NCBI RefSeq assembly: GCF_003259505.1
Contig: NZ_QLLK01000001.1
Span: 186,001-250,000, forward strand
From: Algoriphagus yeomjeoni
Lineage (GTDB): Bacteria > Bacteroidota > Bacteroidia > Cytophagales > Cyclobacteriaceae
DNA: 64,000 bases
Reading direction: 5' to 3'
Shown: positions 26,485-35,688 of the stretch, piece after piece
Numbering within the stretch: position 1 is the first letter of the stretch
Layout: every line of letters begins with the position of its first letter
Made by a program: the position numbers and the translations under genes
The notes under the pieces: generated by a model
Told to the model about the DNA's origin: nothing
The model's input: the letters and a program-made list of their open reading frames with translations, nothing else
Database searches by the model: none

Positions 26485-28875
26485 ATGAAAAAAGTACTAT
26501 TAAACGTGGCATTTTGCCTGTTTACAATTTCCGTCTGGGCTCAGAATAGCATCAGCGGTAAAGTATTGGACGCTAACACCAGCGAACCATTAATTGGAGC
26601 CTCAGTTTGGACCGAAAAACAAGGTCGAGGAGCTGTTACGGACGCAGATGGAAATTTCACCATTACGAAATTAAATGAAGGAGAGATTCAACTCCGGGTC
26701 TCGTATGTAGGCTTTGAAACACTTCAAAAAAGCCTCAGCGTGCCTTTGGCAGGAGAATTAAGGCTGGAGCTTAATCCAACAGACCTGCTTTCTGAAGAGT
26801 TTATTGTGTCTGCCACAAGAGCATCTGCCACGACTCCAACCACATTTCAGACGATAGATAAGGAAGAGCTTGCCAAAAGAAACTTGGGACAGGATATTCC
26901 TATTCTTTTGAATTTCACTCCGTCCGTGGTTACGAATTCAGATGCAGGAGCAGGAATCGGCTACACCAGTATGAGCATTCGAGGATCAGATCAAAGTAGA
27001 ATCAATGTGACAGTGAATGGAATTCCCATGAATGATGCGGAGTCGCATGGTGTTTTCTACGTCAACATGCCGGATTTTGCATCCTCTGTGGACAACATAC
27101 AGATTCAGCGGGGCGTAGGAACCTCCACCAATGGCGCTGCTACTTTTGGTGCGAGTCTGAATATTCAAACGGATACCCGAAAAGATGAACCCTATGCTGA
27201 AATTTCCAATTCTGTAGGATCCTTTAATTCTTGGAAGCATACGGTAAAAGCAGGAACAGGACTTTTGAATAACCGTTTTGCTGTGGATGCAAGGCTTTCC
27301 AAAATCACTTCAGACGGCTATGTGGATCGCGCATTTTCTGACTTGAAATCCTTCTTTGTTTCGGGAGGATATTACGGTGAAAACCATGTGGTGAAACTGA
27401 ATATATTTTCTGGACAGGAGCAAACCTATCAAGCTTGGTGGGGACTCCCAGAATCGAAATTAGAGAATGACCGGACCTTCAATTACTATACCTATGACAA
27501 TGAGACGGACAATTACCAGCAGGATCACTATCAGCTGATCTATACCGGGAAAATCGGTTCCAATTGGAAAACTAACGCAGCACTTCACTATACGTATGGT
27601 CGAGGCTACTATGAGCAATTCCGTGAAGATGATGATTTTGCAAGCTATGCTCTTCCCGATGTGGAAATCGGCGGAGAAATAATTTCCAGTACGGACATTA
27701 TCCGCAGAAGATGGTTGGACAACGACTTCTTTGGAGGAATAGCTTCTGTCAATTACATCTCTGATAATGGAAAGTGGGATGTCATTTTTGGTGGTGGAGC
27801 CAATCGCTACGATGGAGATCATTTCGGTGAAATCATCTGGGCAAGAATTGCGGGGGAGACAAACATCCGGGATCGCTATTATGATAACAATGCCGTCAAA
27901 GATGATCGGAATATTTATCTGAAAGCAACACATGAAATTACGCCTGGTTTGAATCTTTTCGGTGATTTGCAGGTCAGAGGAATCAACTACACTTTCTTTG
28001 GAGTCAATGACGATCAAAGAATAGTAGACGGAAATGAAACCTATACCTTTTTCAACCCAAAATTTGGATTGAGCTATGAACGAAGCAACGGGCAAGTTTG
28101 GTATGCGAGTTATGCAGTGGCAAATCGCGAACCAAAACGTTCTGATTTTACCGATAATCCGATTACTGAAATCCCTAGACCAGAGCGCTTGAATAACATT
28201 GAAGCTGGAGTTAGAGCGCAAAAAGGTAAGTTTAACTACAATGCAAATTTTTATTTAATGGATTACCAAGACCAGTTGATTTTGACAGGTCAAATCAATG
28301 ACGTGGGAGCATATATTAGAGAAAATGTCGCAAATTCTTATCGTGCAGGAATCGAACTATCTGGAGGCTACCAAGTTTCGAAGGCCTTGACTTTGGGCGG
28401 AAATTTGACGCTGAGCCAAAACAAGATCAAAGAATTTACTGAATACGTGGATGATTATAGCACAGCAGAATTCCAACAGGAGGAATTTACGTACGAGGAT
28501 ACCGATATCGCTTTTTCTCCAAACACTATTGCGTCAGCGATCATCGAGTATAAGCCAATCCAAAATCTATCGTTGAACTGGATGTCCAAGTATGTTGGAA
28601 AGCAATACTTAGATAACTCGGAAAGCGACAGTAGATCACTGGATTCCTTCTTTACCAATGATATCCGAATCAGCTACCAAGTGCAACCGAGGTTTTTCAA
28701 AAGTTTAGAGGTAAATCTTTTGGTCAATAACATTTTCAATGAGCTGTATGAACCGAATGGCTACACGTTTAGCTATTTCGTGCCTGGAGAAAGCCAAAAG
28801 CAATTGGTAACTGAAAACTACTATTACCCGATGGCGGGAACCAACTTTATGTTGGGATTGAATATGAAATTCTAA
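26485..28875 (+). CDS. TonB-dependent receptor, predicted thiamine or thiamine-precursor uptake
   Basis: An outer-membrane receptor of 796 residues from the preferred ATG at 26485, which gives a clean signal peptide (MKKVLLNVAFCLFTISVWAQ). The in-frame ATG at 26449 would add 12 residues ahead of it. A carboxypeptidase-regulatory domain (SISGKVLDANTSEPLIGASV) is followed by the plug (VSATRASATTPTTFQTIDKE, GYTSMSIRGSDQSRINVTVN) and a barrel ending GLNMKF with terminal Phe. The TPP riboswitch upstream predicts a thiamine-related substrate, matching the OMR1-type receptors described for Bacteroidetes. Here no PnuT transporter or thiamine pyrophosphokinase follows. A strong terminator ends the unit. 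Confidence 0.9.
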   Translation: MKKVLLNVAFCLFTISVWAQNSISGKVLDANTSEPLIGASVWTEKQGRGAVTDADGNFTITKLNEGEIQLRVSYVGFETLQKSLSVPLAGELRLELNPTDLLSEEFIVSATRASATTPTTFQTIDKEELAKRNLGQDIPILLNFTPSVVTNSDAGAGIGYTSMSIRGSDQSRINVTVNGIPMNDAESHGVFYVNMPDFASSVDNIQIQRGVGTSTNGAATFGASLNIQTDTRKDEPYAEISNSVGSFNSWKHTVKAGTGLLNNRFAVDARLSKITSDGYVDRAFSDLKSFFVSGGYYGENHVVKLNIFSGQEQTYQAWWGLPESKLENDRTFNYYTYDNETDNYQQDHYQLIYTGKIGSNWKTNAALHYTYGRGYYEQFREDDDFASYALPDVEIGGEIISSTDIIRRRWLDNDFFGGIASVNYISDNGKWDVIFGGGANRYDGDHFGEIIWARIAGETNIRDRYYDNNAVKDDRNIYLKATHEITPGLNLFGDLQVRGINYTFFGVNDDQRIVDGNETYTFFNPKFGLSYERSNGQVWYASYAVANREPKRSDFTDNPITEIPRPERLNNIEAGVRAQKGKFNYNANFYLMDYQDQLILTGQINDVGAYIRENVANSYRAGIELSGGYQVSKALTLGGNLTLSQNKIKEFTEYVDDYSTAEFQQEEFTYEDTDIAFSPNTIASAIIEYKPIQNLSLNWMSKYVGKQYLDNSESDSRSLDSFFTNDIRISYQVQPRFFKSLEVNLLVNNIFNELYEPNGYTFSYFVPGESQKQLVTENYYYPMAGTNFMLGLNMKF

Positions 28876-28893
28876 AGGGTTTATACTTTTAGT

Positions 28894-28934
28894 AGCACTG
28901 ATTTTCCCGAACTTGTTTTGAGAAAATCAGTGCT
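28894..28934 (+). terminator. Rho-independent terminator of the thiamine receptor gene
   Basis: A perfect 13-bp stem (AGCACTGATTTTC / GAAAATCAGTGCT) with a 15-nt loop and a T6 tract lies 18 nt after the stop codon. It confirms a monocistronic riboswitch-controlled transcript. Confidence 0.93.
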
Positions 28935-28997
28935 TTTTTATTACCGCAATAGTGATGTAAGGAGTCGAGATTTAAGCCGTTCAAAAAATTTACTTTT

Positions 28998-29510
28998 TCA
29001 AATTCCTATCCCAATTTTTATTTCCTCCAAGGCTTTCACCGCATCCCTTTCTTGTGTATAATCAAGTACTAAGAATTTGGCCCCATTTGCTAACAAGACA
29101 ATTTTATAAATAGTGACCAGCCCATTCATTGTAGGTGTAATGCCATTGGGGGTAAAAGATGTTCGAAAAGTGTGATGTATCAATTCTAGATGGTCTATAT
29201 CTGGGAATACTTCCCATTCGCCAGATTCAAACCAGAGAATCCTCTGGTATTCCTTGAATTTTCTGCTTTGAAAGTCAAAAAGAGTACCTGATCTAAGAGA
29301 GCTCAAAATTATTCCAATCAATAATGCTCCGCCACCAACTAATGCAATTTTCAGATTATCTGTATCCAAATCAGCAAAAAATGGTGTAATGATAACGATC
29401 ACTCCAGAAGCAAGAAGGATCTGGCCAAGTATTCTAGGACCCTTAGTCCCATCGTTTCTACTTTTATAGTCGAAGTGCTTCACGGGTTTTAAATCAGTTT
29501 CATTTGACAT
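28998..29510 (-). CDS. Unknown membrane protein with two N-terminal helices
   Basis: A 170-residue protein not recognised. The polar N-terminus is followed by two closely spaced membrane helices (about 29-46 and 53-70). A soluble C-terminal domain (about 75-170) resembles a PH-like small beta domain (SGTLFDFQSRKFKEYQRI, LVTIYKIVLLANGAKFLV). The start overlaps the 3' end of the next gene upstream by 11 nt, so they form a coupled pair. No homology-based role can be given. Confidence 0.6.
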   Translation of the reverse strand: MSNETDLKPVKHFDYKSRNDGTKGPRILGQILLASGVIVIITPFFADLDTDNLKIALVGGGALLIGIILSSLRSGTLFDFQSRKFKEYQRILWFESGEWEVFPDIDHLELIHHTFRTSFTPNGITPTMNGLVTIYKIVLLANGAKFLVLDYTQERDAVKALEEIKIGIGI

Positions 29511-29952
29511 TTATCTTTTTTATTAATACCAGCGAAATCACAGAATAAATTAGCAAATATTTATACAAATCCTCTGAGAGCGCAAATCGGAGATTGTTTA
29601 TGAAAGAATATGTTTCCTCATAAAAAACTGAGGACACTAAGTGCATTAATCCAGCAAATAAAAGAAGATGTAAGGAGGAAGTCAGAAATACGAAAAGGAG
29701 CCTTTTAAGTAACAGTAGAGAAATTTTGGTCAGCAATGAAAACTTTTTGAAGGTAATACCAGAAAGAATAGCTACTGGAAACACTAAAACCCAAAATAAA
29801 TTGCGTAGCAGAGGCTCGGAATAATAGTGAGAAAATTGCTGGTTTTCCTTAACCAGTATGTCTTGAAAAATCGTCACCAAAAGCACCAGAACCAAGACGA
29901 CGAGATATTTCAGCGTCGCTTTGATTCTGGGTTTTTTCTGGAGGATATTCAT
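29500..29952 (-). CDS. Unknown four-helix membrane protein
   Basis: A 150-residue hydrophobic protein of unknown function with four predicted membrane segments (about 13-30, 50-68, 82-107 and 130-146) and Lys-rich ends. Low-complexity Leu-rich helices make homology hard to judge. It overlaps the downstream gene by 11 nt and starts 80 nt after the fic stop on the same strand, so it may belong to the fic transcript. Confidence 0.55.
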   Translation of the reverse strand: MNILQKKPRIKATLKYLVVLVLVLLVTIFQDILVKENQQFSHYYSEPLLRNLFWVLVFPVAILSGITFKKFSLLTKISLLLLKRLLFVFLTSSLHLLLFAGLMHLVSSVFYEETYSFINNLRFALSEDLYKYLLIYSVISLVLIKKINVK

Positions 29953-30032
29953 CTGTTTATGTTCGTTTTTACTTGCTAAAATCTGCCCCGTGAAGAAGGA
30001 AACGGGATAGAATGTTGGACACTTTCATAGTG

Positions 30033-31100
30033 CTAAGCTTTTGCTGTCAGCAGCGCAAAAAGCTTCTCATTCACGTAATAATTTCCTGTCCCCAATTTCT
30101 CTTTGCGCAGCACCCTGTCTTCCGCAAGTTTATTGAGGTAATTGGCCGCCGTGATTCTGGAAACTCCAAGATCCCGCACGATAAACTCAATCTTGGTATA
30201 AGGATGTTTGAACAGGTTGTTCAACAACTCTTGAGAGTAAAACTTGTAGTTATCCCGAAGTTGAATCTTCATTTCAGCCATCTGAACTTTGAGGTTTTCT
30301 ATCAATACGATAGTCTCCCGAGCCGTATTTTCCACTCCTGCAATCATATAAGATAACCAATTTTCCCAATCCCCTTTTTCCCGAACACCCTGAAGCAATC
30401 TGTAATAATCAGCTTTGTTGCGGATGATATGGCTGCTCAGATAGAGGATAGGCAGCTTTTGCAAGTCACAAAGAATGAGATACAAAATATTCATAATCCT
30501 TCCCATACGACCATTGCCGTCATAAAATGGGTGAATACTCTCAAACTGAAAATGAATCACTGCCATCTTTACAAGTGGATCCAGATCGCTTAGTTCCGGA
30601 TTATTGATAAACTGCTCCAAATTTGACATCAGAGAAATGATTTCATTTGGATCTTGTGGTGGCAAATACACTGTTTCGCCAGTCTGTGCATTTTTCAGCG
30701 CAGTGCCGGGAAGCTTGCGGAATCCGGCATTGTTCCCCTCCAGCGTCTCCTGAATCTCTAAAATGATCTGATTGGTCAGCAATCCTTTCTTTTCAACTAA
30801 CTCAAATCCCCGCTTCATCGCCGCTACATAGTTCTGAACTTCCTTGATTGCCGGCGTCAAAGACTCAAATTCCAGGTCCGACTTGAACAGCTCGTCATGC
30901 GTAGTGATGATATTTTCCACGGCAGAGCTGTCCTTCGCTTCTTGAATAGCCAGCGTATTCAGCAAGATCTCATGATTAGGAATGGAGTAGATTAATCCCT
31001 TCAGCTCCGCCAAAGCCGCATGTGCGGCAGGCAGTTGCTTGAGAATTGTTCTTGTTTCCAATTCATCAACATGAGGAAGAAGGGAGATTTGCCAGGTCAT
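30033..31100 (-). CDS. Fic family protein (AMPylase-type) with self-inhibitory motif and C-terminal DNA-binding domain
   Basis: A 355-residue class II Fic protein. The catalytic loop HPFYDGNGRMGR starts at H190, matching HPFx(D/E)GNGRxxR. The N-terminal inhibitory helix carries SSAVEN (S58-E62-N63), matching (S/T)xxxE(G/N), which blocks ATP gamma-phosphate binding until relieved. A winged-helix-like domain (about 290-350, GVSRITAANYLNKLAEDRVL) follows. Family members transfer AMP to hydroxyl side chains of target proteins. The start codon lies at the edge of a repeat array (31098-31246), suggesting autoregulation through the C-terminal domain. Confidence 0.93.
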   Translation of the reverse strand: MTWQISLLPHVDELETRTILKQLPAAHAALAELKGLIYSIPNHEILLNTLAIQEAKDSSAVENIITTHDELFKSDLEFESLTPAIKEVQNYVAAMKRGFELVEKKGLLTNQIILEIQETLEGNNAGFRKLPGTALKNAQTGETVYLPPQDPNEIISLMSNLEQFINNPELSDLDPLVKMAVIHFQFESIHPFYDGNGRMGRIMNILYLILCDLQKLPILYLSSHIIRNKADYYRLLQGVREKGDWENWLSYMIAGVENTARETIVLIENLKVQMAEMKIQLRDNYKFYSQELLNNLFKHPYTKIEFIVRDLGVSRITAANYLNKLAEDRVLRKEKLGTGNYYVNEKLFALLTAKA

Positions 31101-31246
31101 ATGTAAAGATTATTCTATTTTCTTTACAAAGGTACTGGCTTATGTATAGAAAAGCTACAGTTTCTTTACATATGAAAATGTATATGTAAAGATTTTTGCG
31201 TTTTCTTTACATAAGGGTAATGATATGTTAAGTGATTTTACATATC
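31098..31246. promoter_or_regulatory. Multi-copy palindromic operator array upstream of fic
   Basis: At least six copies of the half-site CTTTACATAT / ATATGTAAAG occur in 150 bp: 31098-31108, 31122-31128, 31164-31174, 31181-31191, 31205-31214 and 31236-31246. GATATGT (31222-31228) and ACATATC (31240-31246) form a further inverted repeat. One half-site overlaps the fic start codon. The arrangement looks like a cooperative repressor binding region. Confidence 0.65.
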
Positions 31247-31304
31247 ATAATGGAGAAAAATTGGCGGTAAGGGCGAAATATTTTTCGCCCCTACCCAAAT
31301 AATA

Positions 31305-32423
31305 TCAATCCGGAAACATACTCTTATCCATACCCGGCACAATCCTCAACGCATTTTTATAGTAAAGCTTTTTTAAGACTTCATCAGAAAGTCCTAAGCC
31401 ATACATAGCCCAAAAGGCATGATACTTTTTATAATAAGGGAAGTATTCATCGTCAGTTTCCAAGACCCTGAAATAGGTGTAATACTCTTCTTTATTATAA
31501 GCATCTTTTCCAAAAAGAACGCGATCCTGATACTTTTCAAAAAACTCATTTGCACGTCTCGGCTGACGACCAAACTCAGCGATCACCGCTCCAATTCCAA
31601 AATTGACATTTGGATATTTCTCCAAATGGGCACTTGCAGCATCCAGGTCATTAGCCATCCATCCCATATGTGCATTGATGAAAGTTGTCTCAGGGTGCTT
31701 TTCGAAAACATGATGTTGCTCAGCCATAATCTGCTCGAAAGGCGCTGGATTGTCAGCTCCACGCGCCCTATTAGGGTGAGTTTTCAGTTCTAGCCATCGC
31801 TCATTATTGGCGTCCATCTCCTGCCAAAACTGCGCAGGGTCTGCAGAATGAATAATCACTGGAATTCCCAATTCACCGGCTTTTGCCCACACGGCATCCA
31901 AATCCGGATGATCCACAGGAACTCTGTTTCCATGGATATCATTTACATTCAGACCGAGACTCTTATAGATTTTCAAGCCGCTTGCTCCGGCAGCCACATC
32001 TTCTTCCAATTCTTTGACAGCAATTCTAGTCCAGTTTTCATCTCCAAAACCTGCGAAATTCAAATTGGTAAACACCATGAATCTGCCTGGAGCGTGGGTA
32101 TTAAATTCGGTGATCATGGATTTGATGTAATCTTGCTGGGTATTGCTATTCCCTCGTCCAAAACCTCTACCACTTAGATTCACCAAAACTCCCATGTTCA
32201 ACTCATCCATTTCACCAATTAGCTGATCAATTCTTTCTTCATTTATTCCTCCTTGGTGACTGTGGATATCTACAAAAGGAAATTTCGCTCTCTGCACAGG
32301 ATGTTCAGGGACTTTGAGTGTAGAGGGCGGGTTATATTCTTCAAAACTCATATCCTGGGCATATGTCGTGACTCCTAACATTAGCAGTGCAGGCATAAGC
32401 AATAATTTTGTAGAAATATTCAT
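31305..32423 (-). CDS. Exported amidohydrolase-family metal-dependent hydrolase
   Basis: A 372-residue TIM-barrel hydrolase with a signal peptide (MNISTKLLLMPALLMLGVTTYAQ in outline). Metal-site residues of the amidohydrolase_2 group are seen: VDIHSH (H54, H56), IIHSAD, FINAHMGW and a final Asp in LFGKDAY. SGLKIYKSLG occupies the strand-4 position. Such proteins hydrolyse or decarboxylate small cyclic substrates; the substrate is unknown. A periplasmic location is inferred. It follows the M14 peptidase gene on the same strand, but no read-through is expected past the terminator at 32497. Confidence 0.82.
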   Translation of the reverse strand: MNISTKLLLMPALLMLGVTTYAQDMSFEEYNPPSTLKVPEHPVQRAKFPFVDIHSHQGGINEERIDQLIGEMDELNMGVLVNLSGRGFGRGNSNTQQDYIKSMITEFNTHAPGRFMVFTNLNFAGFGDENWTRIAVKELEEDVAAGASGLKIYKSLGLNVNDIHGNRVPVDHPDLDAVWAKAGELGIPVIIHSADPAQFWQEMDANNERWLELKTHPNRARGADNPAPFEQIMAEQHHVFEKHPETTFINAHMGWMANDLDAASAHLEKYPNVNFGIGAVIAEFGRQPRRANEFFEKYQDRVLFGKDAYNKEEYYTYFRVLETDDEYFPYYKKYHAFWAMYGLGLSDEVLKKLYYKNALRIVPGMDKSMFPD

Positions 32424-32496
32424 AGACTATCTTTTAGTGTTTAGTAGGCTTGCTTACGCAAAATTTTATAAAACAGTTAAGTATTTTTAAAACATA

Positions 32497-32522
32497 AAAT
32501 CCCGAGCCAAGACCCGGGATTT
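32497..32522 (-). terminator. Rho-independent terminator of the M14 peptidase gene
   Basis: AAATCCCG pairs with CGGGATTT (8 bp) across a 10-nt loop, ending on the minus strand in TTTTATGTTTT. It lies 13 nt past the stop at 32536. Confidence 0.85.
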
Positions 32523-32535
32523 AGGATAATTGAAA

Positions 32536-35091
32536 TTATCTAGTTGTTCCGCCCTGAATTACTTGTCCAAAGAAAATCGCATTCATATAGAGTTTGTTTG
32601 TCCCAAACCAGAAAGCACGGAAGTTCATATTATCAGCGAAAGCAACAATACGTCCTCTTCCAATACCGGAAACCTGAATTACAGAACCATTTTGAATGCC
32701 CGCAAGATTTGAAGGATGCAGATAGCCTGATGCTAAGGGCTCATCGGTGTAAACCAATGGGTTTGCATATGGATTTTCTGAAGGCTCCAGGAATAAATTA
32801 TCATTTCGGAACGTGTGAATAGCAGTATCTAAGTAGCCGTAGCCAATGGGATGAGTAAGGTCTAGCCTTGCATTGAAAATCGCGCCTCCTGTTACTTTTG
32901 CACCGGTTTCGTTTTCATAATCTGCGTAGCTTTTTTGTAAATCTTTTTCAGCTTCGGCTCCATCCCGGAACTTGAAATCGCCTACTTCATTTTGAGCGAG
33001 AAATTGAAGCGCTCCGCCTTTTGCCAATAAAGTTCCTCCTCCGGACACCCAAGATCTCAAGGTAGCAGCACCAGACTTTCCAAGACCACTATATCTGCCA
33101 TCAGGCATTAGAATTACGTTGTATCTATCAAGTGTACTGCTACCGATATTATCCATGGACAATAGCGTAATCGGCATTTCGTAGCGCTGATCGAGCAGAT
33201 GCCAGATTTCCCCAGCTTCGTAGCTATCCACGCCACCTTCTACCAAAAGCGCAATTTCTGGTTTGTCGAGCACCATCATATTTGGCGATCCCAAATTCAT
33301 ACCGCCAGTATAGCCAGTAGTCAACCCATAAATATCTACAGTAGATTTCTGTGCTATTTCAGAGAGTTTGGTGAAAAAAGCCTGGTCATCCAGTCCACTT
33401 TCTCCTTTTCCTATTAACAATGTGCCTCTACCGAATTTTTTGCCATCGGCAGTGGAAAATTCTCCTGTCGCTACTCTAACCTGGAAATCTTCGGCCATCA
33501 ATTTATAGGCAGCCTTTGGAGCGTAATAATCCATCCATTCCATTGCATATTGATAAGCTCCGACAGTGCCAATTACTTTACCTGGCGTTAAAGTGATAGA
33601 GCTTTTGGTAATTTCATTTACACTTGCCAAGTTCAAAATCTGACTATTCAAGGCCATGTAATCTAAGTTAAAAGCCATTGGGTATGTCCATGCAGAAATA
33701 TCATAGAATAGGCTATCCTTGAAGGTATTTCGTGTTTCAAACATTGCCTTGATCAATCTGTATTGAGGCTGATCAGCTGGCACGATGTAGGAAGTTTCTT
33801 TTTCAAATTCTTTCCCGTTCACCGTGATATCGTCATTCAGGCTGAATACTTTGATATCATGCTGCAGGATCAAATCAGCAAGGTGGAAGCTTCGTGCGTC
33901 ATCTTCCTTACTTCCAAAAATGTAAGCTTTATTCGTATCAGCATCGACTTCTTTTTTAATATCACTGTAGAAATCCTTCATGAATTGATTCAATTCTTGG
34001 CGCATTTCTTTTGCGGCCTGAAAAGAGGAGAGATTAGCAGTGAACTGGTTTCTGATCGTGAAAGGAAAGCTCAGCATCCCATTTACACTTTCCTGCAGAT
34101 GGCCTCGTGAGCTGGCTTGCTCAAACAAAATTCCTATAGAACCTTGGACATCTGGATAGGTTGAGCCTTTTCCATAATAGTAATCATCGTAATTCTCCTG
34201 ATTGTAGTAAAGGGAGCCAATTTGATCCAAAGCTTTCGCGTGGTAGGTACCTATCTTCTCCGTCAGTTCAAAGTTCTTTTCTGGCGTGAGTGGGTGCATT
34301 CTTGCAGGTACACCTGGTTGGAAAAAGAAGGTGCTGTTTGTCCCCATTTCATGGAAATCCAAGTGGATATTTGGAAGCCAATCTTGGAAGACGCGCACTC
34401 TATTTCTGGATTCTGGATGCTGGACAGGTAGCCAATCTCTATTCAAGTCAAACCAATAATGGTTCGTTCTGCCTCTAGGCCATGCTTCGCTGAACTCCAC
34501 GTTGTTTGGGTCGCCATTCATGTTATAGGACTTATGAGTATTCACCCATGAAGCAAAACGATTCAAGCCATCTGGATTTATGGCTGGATCTAGCAGCAAA
34601 ACCATATTGTCCAAATCTCCAGCGATTTCATTTGCTGCCGCAAAATGATAGGCTGCCAGAAGAGAAGCATTTGCTCCGCTAGGCTCATTGCCATGAACAG
34701 AATAGCCCATAAACATCACAATCGGCATTTTTGCAATATCTGCCGAGGCACTGGCTTCCCTCAACTTTTTCCGATCTGCTTTGATTTGATCGATTTTTGT
34801 AAGGTTTGAAGGTGAGGTAATTGTCAAGAGAACTTGAGGTCTTTTCTCATACGTTCTACCTGTTTCCTCGAATGTCACCCGGTCCGATGCCTCTGCCACT
34901 GCCTTCATGTACATCACGAGTTGATCGTGACTCACATGCCATTCTCCCACTTCATAACCCAAGACTTCCTTTGGCGTAGGGATGGACTCATCATAGGTAT
35001 AGCCGGCTGGCAAGTAGTAGCTTAGATCGACTTGAGCATAGCTACAAAGCGCGAAAAAGGATAAAATCAGCGAAAACAGACTTCTTTTCAT
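32536..35091 (-). CDS. Secreted M14-family zinc carboxypeptidase with glutamine-amidotransferase-like C-terminal domain
   Basis: An 851-residue exported peptidase (signal MKRSLFSLILSFFALCSYAQ). The zinc motif H-x-x-E is in GYSVHGNEPSGA (H133, E136), the third ligand in IHLDFHEMGT, and a catalytic Glu probably in GILFEQASSRG. An extra C-terminal class I glutamine-amidotransferase-like region (about 640-800; LLVEGGVDSYEAGEIWHLL, NVILMPDGRYSGLG) is known in large Bacteroidota M14 proteins and may be structural. It is expected to trim peptides in the periplasm or outside. It is a single gene with its own terminator. Confidence 0.9.
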   Translation of the reverse strand: MKRSLFSLILSFFALCSYAQVDLSYYLPAGYTYDESIPTPKEVLGYEVGEWHVSHDQLVMYMKAVAEASDRVTFEETGRTYEKRPQVLLTITSPSNLTKIDQIKADRKKLREASASADIAKMPIVMFMGYSVHGNEPSGANASLLAAYHFAAANEIAGDLDNMVLLLDPAINPDGLNRFASWVNTHKSYNMNGDPNNVEFSEAWPRGRTNHYWFDLNRDWLPVQHPESRNRVRVFQDWLPNIHLDFHEMGTNSTFFFQPGVPARMHPLTPEKNFELTEKIGTYHAKALDQIGSLYYNQENYDDYYYGKGSTYPDVQGSIGILFEQASSRGHLQESVNGMLSFPFTIRNQFTANLSSFQAAKEMRQELNQFMKDFYSDIKKEVDADTNKAYIFGSKEDDARSFHLADLILQHDIKVFSLNDDITVNGKEFEKETSYIVPADQPQYRLIKAMFETRNTFKDSLFYDISAWTYPMAFNLDYMALNSQILNLASVNEITKSSITLTPGKVIGTVGAYQYAMEWMDYYAPKAAYKLMAEDFQVRVATGEFSTADGKKFGRGTLLIGKGESGLDDQAFFTKLSEIAQKSTVDIYGLTTGYTGGMNLGSPNMMVLDKPEIALLVEGGVDSYEAGEIWHLLDQRYEMPITLLSMDNIGSSTLDRYNVILMPDGRYSGLGKSGAATLRSWVSGGGTLLAKGGALQFLAQNEVGDFKFRDGAEAEKDLQKSYADYENETGAKVTGGAIFNARLDLTHPIGYGYLDTAIHTFRNDNLFLEPSENPYANPLVYTDEPLASGYLHPSNLAGIQNGSVIQVSGIGRGRIVAFADNMNFRAFWFGTNKLYMNAIFFGQVIQGGTTR

Positions 35092-35185
35092 ATAGATTGG
35101 TGGTTTAACTTTTAGCTAAATTCTTATTTCGAGTCCATAAAAAAAGCTATTTTGGTTCAATGGTTAAAATAATTGAAGAATACAC

Positions 35186-35449
35186 ATGGATTTAATAGCA
35201 TCTGGAGACGGGCAACTTATTTGGCAAATTTCATTCCTATTCTCTGTGGTTTACCTAGGTTTTTGGGCTTATGCGCTATTTGACGCCCTAGGATCGGAAT
35301 TTAGGGCAGCTCACAGTAAATTCCTGTGGGTTTTAATAATTTTGATTGCTCCTTTTATCGGAACATTTTTATATCTCGCCATGGCTAGAAGCATGAGAAA
35401 AGAACGGCGAAGATTTAATCCTTCATTTTCAAAACAACCAAACTCCTAA
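35186..35449 (+). CDS. PLDc_N-like small membrane protein, tandem paralogue 1
   Basis: An 87-residue two-helix protein resembling the phospholipase D N-terminal (PLDc_N) membrane domain without any nuclease domain: FWAYALFDALGSEFRAAHSKFLWVLI, then GTFLYLAMARSM and a basic tail. The role of stand-alone PLDc_N proteins is unknown. It is followed at 4 nt by a paralogue, forming a three-gene tandem. Confidence 0.75.
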   Translation: MDLIASGDGQLIWQISFLFSVVYLGFWAYALFDALGSEFRAAHSKFLWVLIILIAPFIGTFLYLAMARSMRKERRRFNPSFSKQPNS

Positions 35450-35453
35450 CTAA

Positions 35454-35687
35454 ATGACACTAACATTTATTCAGAATATGGGCGGAGCCTCACTTCTGCT
35501 TTTTCTCATTTTTGGAATTCTATATACCATATTTTGGATTTACTGCCTGGTAGATGTACTTCGCTCAGAATTCAAAGATCCGAATATGAAAATCATTTGG
35601 ATAGTGATTCTCTTATTTGCACAAGGTATTGGGCCGATTGTATATCTGGCGATGGGAAAAAGCACTAAAATCACAAATTATTCCTGA
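35454..35687 (+). CDS. PLDc_N-like small membrane protein, tandem paralogue 2
   Basis: A 77-residue two-helix paralogue: IFWIYCLVDVLRSEFKDP, then IGPIVYLAMGKSTK. It keeps the Asp-Val-x-x-x-x-F and YLAMG(R/K) positions of copy 1. It sits between copies 1 and 3 with gaps of 4 nt and 1 nt, so the three are very probably one transcript with coupled translation. Confidence 0.75.
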   Translation: MTLTFIQNMGGASLLLFLIFGILYTIFWIYCLVDVLRSEFKDPNMKIIWIVILLFAQGIGPIVYLAMGKSTKITNYS

Positions 35688-35688
35688 T

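Noticed and set aside
35617-35688. 24-residue extension of the third PLDc_N-like protein
   Set aside because: It overlaps copy 2 in another frame and does not resemble the family; the ATG at 35689 fits length and spacing.
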